DNA of 64,000 nucleotides from Ailurus styani (Eukaryota; Chordata; Mammalia; Carnivora; Ailuridae), in assembly GCA_002007465.1 (NCBI GenBank), contig LNAC01000032.1, positions 8,796,519 to 8,860,518 on the forward strand, given 5' to 3'. A program made the translations under genes and the position numbers. Positions 13,201 to 22,257 of this stretch are shown here, one piece after another. The notes below the pieces were generated by a model. It was not told the origin of the DNA, ran no database searches, and saw nothing but the letters and a program-made list of their open reading frames with translations. Within the stretch, counting starts at the first letter, position 1, and each line of letters starts with the position of its first letter.

Positions 13201-14219
13201 AAATAGTAGGGGTTCAATAAGTATTTATTTTGTTCACTTCTCATTCCTGTACTTCATAGCCATAGATTCCAGGAAGTGCAAAATAATGATAGTGAGCAAA
13301 GAGTTGTTCTGGAAGGTCTGGGAGGGCTGTTGCTCTGTGCCTGGCATCTCTCAGAGCACAGTACCTAAGGGGTTCTTAAGGGGGTCCCGGGTTTGTTCTC
13401 CTCATTTGTCTCTGGCACTATTTATTATCACCGCGATAGTGCTGGTGACAGGTGACATCAACAGAGTTCTCAGAAACAGGTTTCTAAGTGACAGATAAAA
13501 GCTGGAGCAAAACAATGACATTTATTCTCAAAGCCAGAAACTTTGACCCATACTGCTTTTGTATAGTATGACTGATGTTGATACTTGAATCTACCTGAAA
13601 GACGCAGGGAGTGTGAAATGTGTTGATCATGGATTCAGGGGCATATAAAACACTTGGGATCTTCAGCTTCCCATCAGCCTAGGTCAATGTTTATGTTGGC
13701 TGATGGAATAACATGCTATTTTGAGTAATATGCCCTGTACTGCTCTGTATATCACCAAAGGTTTTATGTTGGCCTCTAAATTCATTTTCATAAAACTCTC
13801 ACTCAATTATTTAAACAGAAGACCCTAGAATGGCTTCCTGATAAAATGGCACTTTAAACATATAACATAATTTTGCTTCATTTCAGGGAAAAACACAAAT
13901 CTATACCGTTTTCCCTAGGGTGCCTCTCTTGTTAACTCACACCCCCCGCTCTCAGGGAGTTAGTTAGCACTGCTTCTTGACAGATGATGATGGTGGTGGA
14001 AAAAAGCTCATAAATCTTGCTCAAGAGTTTCCAAGCAATACCAAGAGACAAGTTGTGGCTCTAATAACATTCTTGCAGGAAAATTGGGCTTTCCAGGAAA
14101 AATTAAAAAACAAGCCAAGAAACTTTATTTTTGTCCTTATTCACTCTCTGAGCTTATAGACCAAAACATATCTTCTGTTTGTAGGTGAGCACTCTGCACA
14201 AGGAAAATCCAAGAACTGA
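33..14219 (+). CDS. EMCN: Endomucin, C-terminal part (six coding exons, 5' exons off-window)
   Basis: Joining 33-125, 576-629, 2434-2529, 7165-7189, 8733-8794 and 14185-14219 gives 365 nt. This is two bases completing a codon from the previous exon, then 120 sense codons and a TGA, with no internal stop and matching phases at every junction. The product runs from a Ser/Thr/Pro-rich mucin-like stalk through a single hydrophobic helix to a short polar tail ending QGKSKN. I recognise it as endomucin from the helix-tail block (YRMCWK, then GTPENGNDQ, then [19 protein letters not shown]). Endomucin is a type I sialomucin of capillary and venous endothelium reported to limit leukocyte adhesion and modulate VEGFR2 trafficking. 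That role is established for the family, not visible here. Signal peptide and most of the mucin domain must lie upstream. Every splice site is GT/AG, so the gene looks intact. Confidence 0.97.
126..575 (+). other. EMCN intron, 450 bp
   Basis: It begins GTATGA and ends ATAATAG. Positions about 205-375 look like a degraded L1M-type 3' end: a TTTATCGAGGTATAATTGAA-like block and a later GGTGATAGTTTCACGGGTAT block, both familiar from mammalian L1M elements. A run of TTTTTGG units sits at 419-446. Nothing else was recognised. Confidence 0.7.
576..629 (+). CDS. EMCN: EMCN exon: juxtamembrane mucin stalk
   Basis: The acceptor is AAAATAATAG and the donor is CCA|GTGAGT at 630. The exon is 54 nt, phase 1 at both ends. 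It encodes [18 protein letters not shown], which has one N-glycosylation sequon (NAS) in a Ser-rich stretch directly before the membrane. Its symmetric phase permits in-frame skipping. Alternatively spliced endomucin ectodomain isoforms are described in mammals, but nothing in this sequence shows which are used here. Confidence 0.93.
897..1095 (+). repeat. Local duplication, copy A (EMCN intron)
   Basis: About 200 bp here recur in the same orientation at 1674-1864. Shared blocks include GTGCATAGGCA, GAGCTCCATAAA, TTGTTCACCTTCACAGAAC, GCTCCATTTTA and CTCATTTCCCT in the same order. Copies differ by substitutions and small indels. It is not a family I recognise. Confidence 0.9.
1674..1864 (+). 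repeat. Local duplication, copy B (EMCN intron)
   Basis: Second copy of the segment at 897-1095, offset by about 777 bp, same orientation and order of blocks, with scattered substitutions and a few short deletions. Both copies lie in the intron before the transmembrane exon. Confidence 0.9.
1921..2061. repeat. GATA tetranucleotide microsatellite
   Basis: About 140 bp of GATA units, nearly pure from 1990 to 2050, with variant units (GATT, GACA, GGTA) toward the left end. Likely length-polymorphic. It lies inside an EMCN intron, some 370 bp before the transmembrane exon. Confidence 0.97.
2434..2529 (+). CDS. EMCN: EMCN exon: transmembrane helix
   Basis: The acceptor is CTTTTTAG and the donor is CCAG|GTAGGT at 2530. 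The exon is 96 nt and phase 1 at both ends. It encodes IILPVV followed by a roughly 20-residue hydrophobic helix ([18 protein letters not shown]). The stop-transfer RMCWK follows, with a membrane-proximal cysteine that could be palmitoylated (inference). This exon alone supplies the membrane anchor. Positive residues immediately after the helix fit a type I topology with the tail in the cytosol. Confidence 0.97.
3145..3300 (+). mobile_element. L1 3' end fragment, carnivore type
   Basis: The sequence runs from AACTATAGAGAACAAACAGA through GGAGAGGTGGGTGAAATGGG and AAGGAGGGCATC to an AT-rich TTAATTAATTCATTAACTAA tail. This is the order of blocks found in carnivore L1 3' UTRs; related copies are at 38165-38343 and 62770-62915. 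Confidence 0.7.
3410..3600 (-). mobile_element. Degraded L1M-like fragment
   Basis: TTTATTTTGAAATCGGCTGAGATTTACAG-like sequence, then CCCATACACC, CCCTGTTTCCC and AATATCTTACAGTAGTAT, resembles the antisense of mammalian L1M 3' sequence. The assignment is from memory and old divergence makes the subfamily unclear. Confidence 0.45.
4010..4575 (-). mobile_element. MaLR-type solo LTR split by a SINE
   Basis: Outer segments (about 4010-4224 and 4445-4575) read as one antisense MaLR (MLT1/MST-like) LTR: TTCTCACAGTTCTGGAGGCT, GATGAGGGCACTC, CTTTTTATAAG, CATTAATCCCATTCATGAGG, CCACCTCCTAAT and GAATTTTAGGAGGACACAAA. A CanSINE occupies 4225-4431 between 13-bp duplicates of the target. No internal retroviral genes are present. 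Confidence 0.75.
4225..4431 (-). mobile_element. CanSINE (tRNA-Lys-derived), inserted in the MaLR LTR
   Basis: Reads in reverse: T-rich tail with a (TC)n run, AATTTATTTGACAGAGAGAG, GCAGGCTCCCCGCTGA, GGACCCTGAGATCATGACCT, and the tRNA-derived head ending GAGCCACCCAGACGCC. It is flanked by target-site duplicates CTGGGGTCTTTTT at 4212-4224 and 4432-4444. Confidence 0.95.
4790..4994 (-). mobile_element. CanSINE, older copy
   Basis: An antisense SINE with TTTATTTATTTATTTGAGAA, ACCTGAGCTGAAGCCAAGAG and a degraded head ending GCATCATGCAGGTGCCC. A perfect 18-bp target duplication AAAATTGATTATTTTTAT occurs at 4772-4789 and 4995-5012. Confidence 0.93.
7165..7189 (+). CDS. EMCN: EMCN 25-nt microexon: start of cytoplasmic tail
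   Basis: A pyrimidine-rich acceptor (CTCCTTCCCTAG) precedes only 25 nt, followed by a consensus donor GTAAGT at 7190. It encodes GTPENGND and the first two bases of a Gln codon. Entry is phase 1 and exit is phase 2, so skipping it would shift the frame. It is too short to stand out as an ORF and is identified by splice signals, reading-frame continuity and match to the endomucin tail. Confidence 0.95.
7436..7848 (+). mobile_element. CanSINE (outer), interrupted by an opposite SINE
   Basis: The sense head GGGGCGCCTGGGTAGCTCAGG starts at 7437 and stops at 7474. The body resumes at 7679 with ATCTGACTCGTGATTTCAG, then GGTCATGATCTCAAGG, GGGAGCCTGCTTGGGATTCT, a CT-rich segment and an A-rich tail. 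Probable imperfect target duplicates AAAGGTAAAATGCA and AAAGATCAAATGCA flank the whole. Confidence 0.9.
7475..7678 (-). mobile_element. CanSINE (inner), nested in opposite orientation
   Basis: A T-run, AAGATTTTATTTATTTGTTT, GACAGAGAGAGAGAGATCAC, GGCAGGCAGAG, and the head GAGCCACCCAGGCGCCC in antisense. Target duplicates GTGTCTGACT (7465-7474) and GTATCTGACT (7679-7688) come from the outer SINE, so this one inserted later. Confidence 0.93.
8733..8794 (+). CDS. EMCN: EMCN exon: cytoplasmic tail
   Basis: The acceptor is CCAAATAG and the donor is CTG|GTAAGT at 8795. The exon is 62 nt, entering in phase 2 and leaving in phase 1. It encodes [20 protein letters not shown] plus the first base of Gly. 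The SDKE motif fits a casein kinase 2 site and several Ser/Thr lie beside Lys. Phosphorylation is inferred, not shown. Together with the 25-nt exon it makes an 87-nt pair that could be skipped in frame. Confidence 0.97.
8795..14184 (+). other. EMCN intron, 5.4 kb
   Basis: Starts GTAAGT and ends CTGTTTGTAG. Apart from the SINE at 11341-11551 I see no gene. Short L2- or MIR-like stretches may be present near 12370-12560 and 13190-13230 (a GGGGTTCAATAAGTATTTAT block), too degraded to call firmly. Open frames here (for example 12055-12294 and 13190-13498) match no family I know. Confidence 0.6.
11341..11551 (-). mobile_element. CanSINE
   Basis: An antisense copy with a T-rich tail, GACACAGAGAGAGAGATTAC, GGCCTCGATCCCAGGACCCT, and head GAGCCACCCAGGCGCCC. 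It is flanked by a perfect 16-bp target duplication TAAGCTCTGGTTTTGT at 11325-11340 and 11552-11567. Confidence 0.96.
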
Positions 14220-14258
14220 CAGCTTGATGAATCCTCCCCACACCTGGGCAATAAATAT
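14185..14258 (+). CDS. EMCN: EMCN last coding exon with stop codon and start of 3' UTR
   Basis: The acceptor is TTCTGTTTGTAG. Coding sequence runs to a TGA at 14217-14219 and encodes [11 protein letters not shown], the C terminus of endomucin. Another 39 nt of 3' UTR follow before a consensus donor GTAAGT at 14259. The exon also contains an AATAAA at 14250-14255, followed by a T-rich run just inside the intron. It may therefore serve as an alternative 3' end (see findings). Confidence 0.95.
14250..14255 (+). promoter_or_regulatory. Candidate intronic poly(A) signal overlapping the EMCN 3' UTR donor region
   Basis: The canonical hexamer AATAAA lies three bases before the exon/intron boundary. 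A T-rich stretch begins about 10 bases downstream (14265-14280), a plausible downstream element. Use of this site would retain the start of the intron and give a very short 3' UTR. Both elements are seen directly; their use is inference. Confidence 0.4.
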
Positions 14259-16543
14259 GTAAGTTTTTTTTTAATTTTATTCACTGAGATGCTCATGAGT
14301 ATCTGCTTTGTTAGAATGCTGCAGCTTAGATTATTTCAAAAGACTTTTACAAGCTGAAGAGTTAATGGTTTGTGCCAGTGAAGCCATCCTTGTCTATTTG
14401 TCTAAAAACAAACTCTAAGAAGACTTTCCAGAGAAGTGGATATATTGGGGGCTTTAGAAGATTCTTCCAGTTGCCTTGCCTACCTCAGAAATGACACAGT
14501 TCACTCTGCCTGTTGGTAATATTTTCACATAAATGCAGTTTGCCTTGACCTCGGTCAGTATGTGCACGCTAACAGTGGTGGTTAGACAAGGTTCTATAGC
14601 TAATGGAGGACCCAGAATGACAATGCTTACAAATTTTCAGTTTATTGCAGGAAAAAGACATGATACAGTATCTGCATAAGTAAAGATATGCATCACAGCC
14701 AATGGCTGGTTCAGGACAAGGGGTTCCGAGAAGGCAGGCAGGAGGCCCATCTGTCCTCTCTCTGTAGAGATTATACCAGGATATATTTTCTCTGTGAATG
14801 CAGGAACCATGGCTGTGTACACACGGCACCTCAAACAAGGTGATCCAAAAAGGTAGTCTCAGCTGGGGTTTCTTATACCCAGCTGATCACAAGGGCATAT
14901 TGTTGCTGTGTAACTAGCTGAGGGACAGAGCCTGCCAGTGTCTCTATAAGAAGAGATGCAAATGAAGAATCTCATTACAGCAATTGTGAATCAATAAATA
15001 ATTGAAATATTCCGAAACTATGGTTATGAGCAACACTGTTCGTCTGCACGTCCTCTATTTTGACCAGAAGTCAGTTCAATGCAGATGCATTTCTTATTTC
15101 AGTAAAATGGCTCAGGCCAGGTTCTTGCTTTGTGTAATTAACCCTCTAAGTTTAGCATGGGATTGTCTTTTGCTTTCCTAGAATTGGGTAATTCTTCTGA
15201 TTTTAATTGAATTTTCACAAGAAACATTGATTAAATCCCTCACGGTGTTCTTTGGTTTTTAGAACCTGCAGAAGAATTTATCCTTTGACAACTAAGAGTA
15301 AAAAAGCAAAAAAACAAATAAATATGGCTGGAATTGACCTGACCACAATGGTAGGCACTCTGGGTAGTGTCCAGAGGGAAGAACATTATTGTTGTGTTCA
15401 CTCCCTATGCCTACTACCCAGCCACTAATACAGGACTGTTACAGACGCGTAGAGAGTGCTTGTTGAGTAAATGATGCCTGCCAGTGTTTCTCTGGCCAGT
15501 AGCAGGAGATAGAGAAAGAACAGTGCCATCCAGATGAAAGTACCAGTATCACAATCCTATCCCTTTCTAGCCAGCAAGGTGGATTAGAACAAGAGAAACC
15601 TGAGAGTCTGGCTAGCCTTTTGCAATGGACACTTTAAGATGCAGAGTTTGAGAAGTTGAGAAATTTAAAAGGTTTGTTGAAACAGGTAGTCCAGACGTAC
15701 CTGGGGCATGGAAAGCTTTCTTGCATACCCGCTATGGTTTCTGGACAACCTTGTGGCTACTAAAAAGATGTTTTCTAAATTATCAAAATGCTTAACTCTT
15801 AGTGACTAATCATCCAATTTGGAGGAAGGCAAAGTCTTCCTTTCAGTCAGAAAGGAAAACTATGCAGTGATAAGGAATATTGGTGATTGGCCCAAACAAG
15901 CTCGACAAAAACTTATCGTCCATTTCCCATTTCTTTCCATTTTTTTTTGTACTTTAAAAAATATGTCTAACCTTAATTCCATGTCTTTCAATTTGCAGAA
16001 ATAAGTAGCTTTTGTTACTCTTCTATGTAATTTTAGAATTATGTAACAATGTTCTGAAGATTAAAGATCAGAAAGTAAAGGGAAGAAACAAGTTTGACAT
16101 GTCAATTCTACTATTCATCTTACTTTCTTTCAGCATATTTCTCTTAGCAACCATTGCACTTTTAATGTAATAACCAGTGAGTAATGACTTTTTAGGTTAT
16201 TAATGAGAAATCAGATATCAACTCAGAGATTCAGAATAAACAGGAATATAGTCATCAGAACTAGAAGATTTGGAAATAGAAGTTGAGAAGTCTAGATCTG
16301 TATGCAACAGCAAACACTAATATGGAAAGTTCATAGTGTTAAAATTTTTCATCTCAAAATCCAATTCCAGAATAGTTTAATGCTCAGTGCTTCATATATT
16401 GATCCTCTATTTTGTGCAGAGCATTATATTACCGTGATTTGGCAAGGCAGACAAGACTTCCAAAATACTTATAATCTATGATCCTTGCCCTCTGCAAAGC
16501 TTTGCCTGGTGGGAACATGAAGTCCCATATAAGAAATAAGATA

Positions 16544-16739
16544 GGGGCGCCTGGGTGGCTCAGTGGGATAAAGCCTCTGCTTTCGGCTCAGGTCATGATC
16601 TCAGGGTCCTGGGATCGAGCCCCGCCTCAGGCTCCCTGCTCAGCGGGGAGCCTGCTTCCTCCTCTCTTTCTGCCTGCCTCTCTGCCTACTTGTGATCTCT
16701 CTCTCACTGTCAAATAAATAAATAAAATCTTTAAAAAAA
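16544..16739 (+). mobile_element. CanSINE, young-looking
   Basis: GGGGCGCCTGGGTGGCTCAG head, GGTCATGATCTCAGGGTCCT, a CCTGCTTCCTCCTC and TGCCTACTTGTGATCTCT 3' part, then AAATAAATAAATAAAATCTT and an A-tail. Perfect 13-bp target duplicates AAGAAATAAGATA lie at 16531-16543 and 16740-16752. The 3' part is the form I associate with mustelids. Confidence 0.97.
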
Positions 16740-17454
16740 AAGAAATAAGATAATAATATTAGAGAAAAAAATTAAAAACTACGTGAGCATGATTGATACC
16801 AATTCATGAGTTAAAACAGATTCTAAAATCTCTGAGACTTTTATATGAACAAGAGGAAGATTGATAAGGATTTCAAAGAATAGTATCCTTCCATTGCAGA
16901 TGCACTGGTCCACTTAAGGATCATAACTTTTTAAGTATAAGAAAAGGATTATTTTAGCCTAAACTTTCCCAGTATAAGTCACTTTGGTCCCCACTATTAG
17001 CTGGTACCACCTTCAGAATAGCTATTAACGTGAAAATAATTTGTGTTAAGTTTTGGAGACCATCGGGAGCAAAGGTTAGAAATATATTAGTGATATGCAT
17101 TTCTATATATATATATGGGCTCGTTTATAGTGCAAATGTGCTGTTATTTTCTTCTGAGGTTAATTCTCTTATGAAAAGAAGTGGTAAGGATAACATAGCT
17201 AAAGGAATTGATTTCCTGTCACAAAGAACTTCTTCAAAGGCCAGACTTTCTATGCAAAAATGTGGAGCAAAGTACATTTTTTTTCACTGATGCCAATAAA
17301 TGAATAAATTGGCCCATAATGATTGTGGAAGTGAGGACATTAGTTAATAGTGTCTATGTGGAAAGATGTGGAAAGAACTAAATACAAATAAAAAAAAGAA
17401 AAGAAAAATTATGTATGTGTTATTAAATAACTGATTAAAAATTTTTTAAAACAT

Positions 17455-18115
17455 AGACAACATAAGGAAATTCAATGGAAAAGATAGGAATTCTATCACA
17501 TCATGACTTAAAATGTCCAAACATAAAAGAAGTTATCATAAATAAAATTACAAAACAAAAAAACAAATTGGGAAAATGTTCACTATAAATATGAGACCAA
17601 CTAACTAATATCTTAAATATACCAAAGACATTTATAAAGATTACGAAGTAGAAAAATGAGCAAAGGCCAGGAACAAGCAATTCATAGAGGAGGAAATAGA
17701 AATGGTAATATAAAATTACAGAAGAGTTACTATAATAATTAAAAAATGTGAATTAAGACCAAAAAAATTACAACCTTTAATTTACTTGAACTTTTTTTCC
17801 TAATTTTTAAAAGTCATACTGATGAAACAAAGAATATCATACGCTGCCTTTGAAAGAATAAATTAATCTTTCTGAAGAATAGTTTCGTAGTATTTTCACT
17901 AAAGGACTTAAAACACTCACAGTTGTCACCTAGTAACTTCACTTCTAGGAAATTTTCATAAGGACATTACTTGAAATGTGATTAAAGGTTAATATACAAA
18001 GAATAGTAGTGAACATTTAGAAAGAGTTTATGTGTCTAATGGTATGGAAATTTCAAGTAAATTATGCTTCATCCTATCAATGACATTATATAGGTTAGCA
18101 AAAGTAATTCTCAAG
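17455..18115 (+). mobile_element. Degraded LINE-like sequence
   Basis: An A-rich block with GGGAAAATGTTCACTATAAA, AGCAAAGGCCAGGAACAAG, TTCACTTCTAGGAAATTTTC and GTTAATATACAAAGAATAGT. The order and A-richness resemble an old L1M/HAL1-type 3' region on the + strand. The family call is tentative. Confidence 0.35.
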
Positions 18116-18635
18116 ACAATTTTTTAATTAAAGCAAACACGACTAAGGTATATGTTAAATGGGGGAGGAGACAGTTTTAAAACTGAAGAAAGCATTTGAT
18201 TATTCCACAACAAATTCTGTGCTATAGGAAAGGAGAGATCTACTGTAACCTGCTTGCTCCCTCACCAGTAGGCTTTGTCTCCATTTTGTTTCAAGCATCC
18301 TGACAGTTTAAGAAGCAAAGAGAGCTTCAGATCAAGAACCAATGGTCTGGACAGAGCAGCAGCTTATACGAAAGTCTCATCCCACCAACCCTCAGCAGTA
18401 TGGAATGTTACCCATTTTCACTTTTCTCCAAAATACAGTTCACTCTACTTCTCTCATTCCTCAATGGTACCACGATGATCTAAAAGCAACTTTGTGAACT
18501 TCCAGAAGAGCTTAACATGTTTTTCAACTATTTTTCTTACATTTTAAGACAAAATAGCTGACACTATAAAGAAAACATCATGAAAGAGATCTATTTTCTT
18601 ATCCTAGTTATGACCCTAAACAAAATTATTTTTAA

Positions 18636-18728
18636 TATGCATTTCTTATTATGTTCAGTTAGCCAGCATATAGTACATCATTAGTTTTTGATGTAGTGTT
18701 CAATGATTCATTAGTTGCATATAACAGT
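18636..18728 (-). mobile_element. L1 3' end fragment, carnivore type, antisense
   Basis: CAGTTAGCCAGCATATAGTA, then CATCATTAGTTTTTGATGTA and CAATGATTCATTAGTTGCAT is the reverse complement of the carnivore L1 3' end seen in sense at 62770-62915. Confidence 0.75.
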
Positions 18729-18822
18729 TCTCCTCACAACACATGCCTAAACAAAATTCTTAATAATGCTTTGCACTGGGCTCCACACCTGTAAAATCTA
18801 GCACAGGAAGATCTTTTCTTTT

Positions 18823-19025
18823 CTTTTTTTTTTTTTTTAAAGATTTTATTTATTTATTTCACAGCGGGAGAGAGATCACAAGGAGGCAGAGAGTCAGGCA
18901 GAGAGAGAGGGGGAAGCAGGCTCTCTGCTGAGCAGGGAGCCCGACGCGGGCCTCGATCCCAGGACCCTGAGATCATGACCTGAGCCGAAAGCAGAGGCTT
19001 TAACCCACTGAGCCACCCAGGCGCC
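18823..19025 (-). mobile_element. CanSINE
   Basis: An antisense copy with a T-rich tail, ATTTTATTTATTTATTTCAC, AGCAGGGAGCCCGACGCGGG and head GAGCCACCCAGGCGCCC. A perfect 19-bp target duplication CAGGAAGATCTTTTCTTTT occurs at 18804-18822 and 19026-19044. Confidence 0.97.
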
Positions 19026-19554
19026 CAGGAAGATCTTTTCTTTTAAGACCATTTTGCTTCTTTGCTTATAAAGGGTTGTCAGTGTTAAAGAATCTATTAT
19101 GATACCTTATTATAAAAGTGATCATTTAGTCTTTATAACCATCATACATTTGTGAAACTTCAGACTTGTGAGACATTCAGTGGCCATTAAATCATGCATT
19201 ATCATTACTGAAGACAACACACTAAATTTAGAGAGATTATAACATTGGAATAGAAGCAAATACTGATACTGCTACATTCAAATTGAGACTTCCAACTAAG
19301 GAAAAAAGTTCATTAATGAAGCAAAATCCGTCTCTTGAAAAAAGATTATCAATGTGGAGAATACTCTTATGAAAATGTCAGTTTGTTCCCATATTACTTG
19401 CTGATCCTTGAAAAAAAATAATCAATATAGTATTAATAAAGAGCATTATCCTACTCACATAAATCTTGATGCTTACCTAGTTGGTCTGTGCTGCAAACTC
19501 TTGACTTCACCTGGGAACTTACCTACAGAAGAGTCTGGGTCAACTGAACAAAAA

Positions 19555-19800
19555 GTGACGGAGATCCTGCTCTTTGCCAAGTATGAGACCAGGTGTAAAC
19601 AGGGACATGGCATGTTGCTGTCCTCAAGGGGCTTATAAAAGTGAAGAGAAATACACATAAGGAAGATAATTTTACTTTAATATGGTAAATAACAAGATAG
19701 TGGTATGTAAAGTTAGATGGTACCTTGAACTTAATGGCTAATTGCTTAGAAAGATGGCATTTGAGCTGAGACTTTTAGGTTAAGAAACTGCATGTATATG
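19555..19800. mobile_element. L2-like ancient repeat fragment
   Basis: TGCTCTTTGCCAAGTATGAG, TGCTGTCCTCAAGGGGCTTA, a run of short A/T-rich words and GGCATTTGAGCTGAGACTTT follow the order of a widespread ancient mammalian repeat I associate with L2. Related pieces appear at 20985-21400 and 44690-45080. Confidence 0.45.
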
Positions 19801-20499
19801 AAAGAAATTAGAAATAACTGGTTGGCCTGGGGCTATGCTATGCACATCTGCTGCTAGGGCAGTGAGCAGTTGATACTGCTCTATGGTGAGATTAAGTATA
19901 GAAACTGCATATAAATCTTTAAAGTTGTTACAGCAATTTGATATCATTGCAGCATTCTATTCATGTGATTGTATTTTTAATATCATTTTGCTGCTGATTA
20001 GAAATTTTTAAAAAATCTGGTCTTCACCATTCATAGTTTGAGATGCACTGGCCTAGAGGATATAGTTCAATGTCAGAAAGGTTGGCAAATGGGGCTGAAG
20101 CAGTAGAGGGCACCAGATAAAGGGAGGTCTTGTTTTCCACAGTAAATCATCAAGGACTGAAGAAAGCGAGAATAAAATTCTAAGCAGAATAAACGTTTTC
20201 TAAGCAGAATAAAATGAGATTCTTTCCTACTCCATTAACACCATGTAGACATTTAACCATTTTGAGAGACCCCACACACACACCGAGTCCTGCAACCTTG
20301 GATGTAAAATATCCAGGAAAGTAGTTCCAAATTTGAGAGAGGGGTCTGTTTTGTAGTCATGCCTATGATCATCGTGCTTCTTCCAGAGCTACACCATGCT
20401 CTAGCATAAACTGGACCATCTGTCTATTGTAGATACTCTGGGAGGACATCAGAAATACTCTGTTCTATGATCCTTTCCATAGATTAAATAAAACTTGAC

Positions 20500-20980
20500 A
20501 TGGATCCTGTGGCCCCTCACTGCCCTCCAAACCACACCCCACCATGCCAGCCAGGTTCAGCTCTCCCCCACGCAGAAGTGTGAATAACCACCCCTACCAA
20601 AGTCCCTGCCTCCACCAACCATGCTATGAAGGAAGAGGGTGCAGGCTTCTACCTCTGGTACCAGGGCCTACCCCACCCAGACACTTGGGAACTGCCAGTC
20701 CTGCCATCAACAACATGACAACATCTAACCCTCGCCAGGTCAGACTACTTCCCCTTTACCCTGTAAGCACAGAAGCCTCCAACTCTTGCTCCTTGTAGGA
20801 CCAACAGTGAAAGTTTTTTCTGCATTGCGAAGAAGAAAGCCTCAAAGTCTTAAGACAAAGCCCCGGCTCTCCTTCTCTCCTTGTGATGGAGAAGTAGAGA
20901 GCTATCTGTTCATGCTTCTCCCTGATAAGCACACAGCAGCAAAGCTTAAAAGTTGCCAATAAATGTCTTCATTTTTCACA
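20500..20980 (+). mobile_element. Possible old LTR or unique sequence
   Basis: A C/T-rich block (20520-20790), then CAAAGCCCCGGCTCTCCTTC and GTTGCCAATAAATGTCTTCA near 20955 resembles the arrangement of a mammalian ERV LTR with its poly(A) signal, but I cannot name a family or find clear TG...CA ends. The open frames across it are not convincing as genes. Confidence 0.3.
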
Positions 20981-20984
20981 TTGT

Positions 20985-21400
20985 CACCCCAAGCAACAGA
21001 CCTTGAACTGTGTCCCATTAATGACAGGGTAGAGTCAAGGAGTTTATTCAGAAGAGGACTATGATGAGATTTGTGCTGAAGACACATCACCGAGGGTTTA
21101 ATAGAGATTAGTTCAAGAGGAGTAAGACTGGAAGCAGAGAAGTTAAAAAACTGCTGCAATATTCCCTAAGTAAAGTACAAGGGCGTCAGCAGTCCTGCAA
21201 GTACAGTAGATATGGAGATGAAGAGGCAGAATGGAATAGGGAAATGTCTGGAAGGTAAACTTCTCCAGAGGTCATGATTGATTGATGTGGGCATTGGGGA
21301 ATGAAGAAGATTAGGAGTATAGATATGTCCACATTTCCAGCATGAGCACCTGGGTGGACCATGGAGGTTACAGCAAAGATTAGAACTATGCTGTGAGAGG
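20985..21400. mobile_element. L2-like ancient repeat fragment
   Basis: GAGTTTATTCAGAAGAGGAC, GACTGGAAGCAGAGAAGTTA, CTGCTGCAATATTCCCTAAG and GATATGGAGATGAAGAGGCA keep the order of the distal half of the repeat whose proximal half is at 19555-19800. Divergence is high. Confidence 0.45.
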
Positions 21401-21427
21401 GATCAGGTTTGGCAGGCATTACACATG

Positions 21428-22040
21428 TTCCAAGACCCCCAGTGGACACCTGAAACCATGGATAGTACTAAACCCTGTACATACTATGTTTTTTTCCTGT
21501 CCGTACATACCTATGATAGGGTTTAATTTACAAATAAGGCACAGGAAGAGATTAACAACAGTAACTAATACCAAAATACAAGTTATAAAAATAAACTGTA
21601 ATAAAAGTTATGTGAGGGGCACCTGGGTGGCTTAGATGTTAAGCGTCTGCTTTTGGCTTGGGTCATGGTCCCAGGGTCCTGGGATCAAGCCCCATATCAG
21701 GCTCCCACCTCAGCGGGGAGTCTGCTTCTCCCTCCCCCTCTCCCCCTGCTTGTGTTCTCTCTCTCTCAGTCTCTGTCTCTGTATCTCTCTCAAATGAATA
21801 AATAGAATCTTAAAAAAATCTCTTTAAAAAAAAGTTATGTGAATGCAGTTTTTCTCTCTCTCCAAATATCTTATTGTACTGTACTCACCTTCTTATGATG
21901 ATGTGAGATGATAAAATGCCTGTTTGATGAGATGAAGGTGACTGACACAGGTGTAGTGACGTAGCCTCGGGCTACTATTGACCTTCTGATCAACAGGTCA
22001 GAAGGAGGATCATCTGCTTCCAGACTGAGGTTGACTGCAA
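21428..22040. mobile_element. Tigger-type (pogo) DNA transposon remnant split by a SINE
   Basis: The outer sequence has CCCCCAGTGGACACCTGAAA, CCTATGATAGGGTTTAATTT, CAATAACTAATACC-like words, then after the SINE ATCTTATTGTACTGTACTCA, GATGATGTGAGATGATAAAA, ATTGACCTTCTGATC and GGAGGATCATCTGCTTCCAG. I recognise this order from short non-autonomous Tigger elements. No transposase is encoded. Confidence 0.7.
21616..21829 (+). mobile_element. CanSINE inserted in the Tigger remnant
   Basis: Head GGGGCACCTGGGTGGCTTAG, GGTCCCAGGGTCCTGGGATC, CCCCTGCTTGTGTTCTCTCT, A-rich tail. Perfect 13-bp target duplicates AAAAGTTATGTGA occur at 21603-21615 and 21830-21842. Confidence 0.96.
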
Positions 22041-22257
22041 AAAGCTGAAATCAGGAGAAACAAAACCATGGAGGGGATGGGGTGTTGTTTTCCCTTCAGA
22101 CATGTGGAGTCTGAAGTACTTGTGAAATAGTCAAGTGATTCCACAGAGTGGAAAAGATTCAGCAAGTTACTAACCCTCTTTAGCAAGAAATAGCACCTCC
22201 AGCACATCTACATCTTCACTTTCTTGGAATCTGAACTTTCTTTTTCCACCCCCACAG

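Larger units (their letters stand above)
14259..22257 (+). other. EMCN 3' UTR intron, 8.0 kb
   Basis: Begins GTAAGT and ends CCCCCACAG. It holds the SINEs at 16544, 18823 and 21616, the L1, L2-like and Tigger fragments listed, and otherwise unique AT-rich sequence. A 16-bp direct repeat TTCTAAGCAGAATAAA lies at 20178-20193 and 20198-20213. No further exon is supported. Confidence 0.75.
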
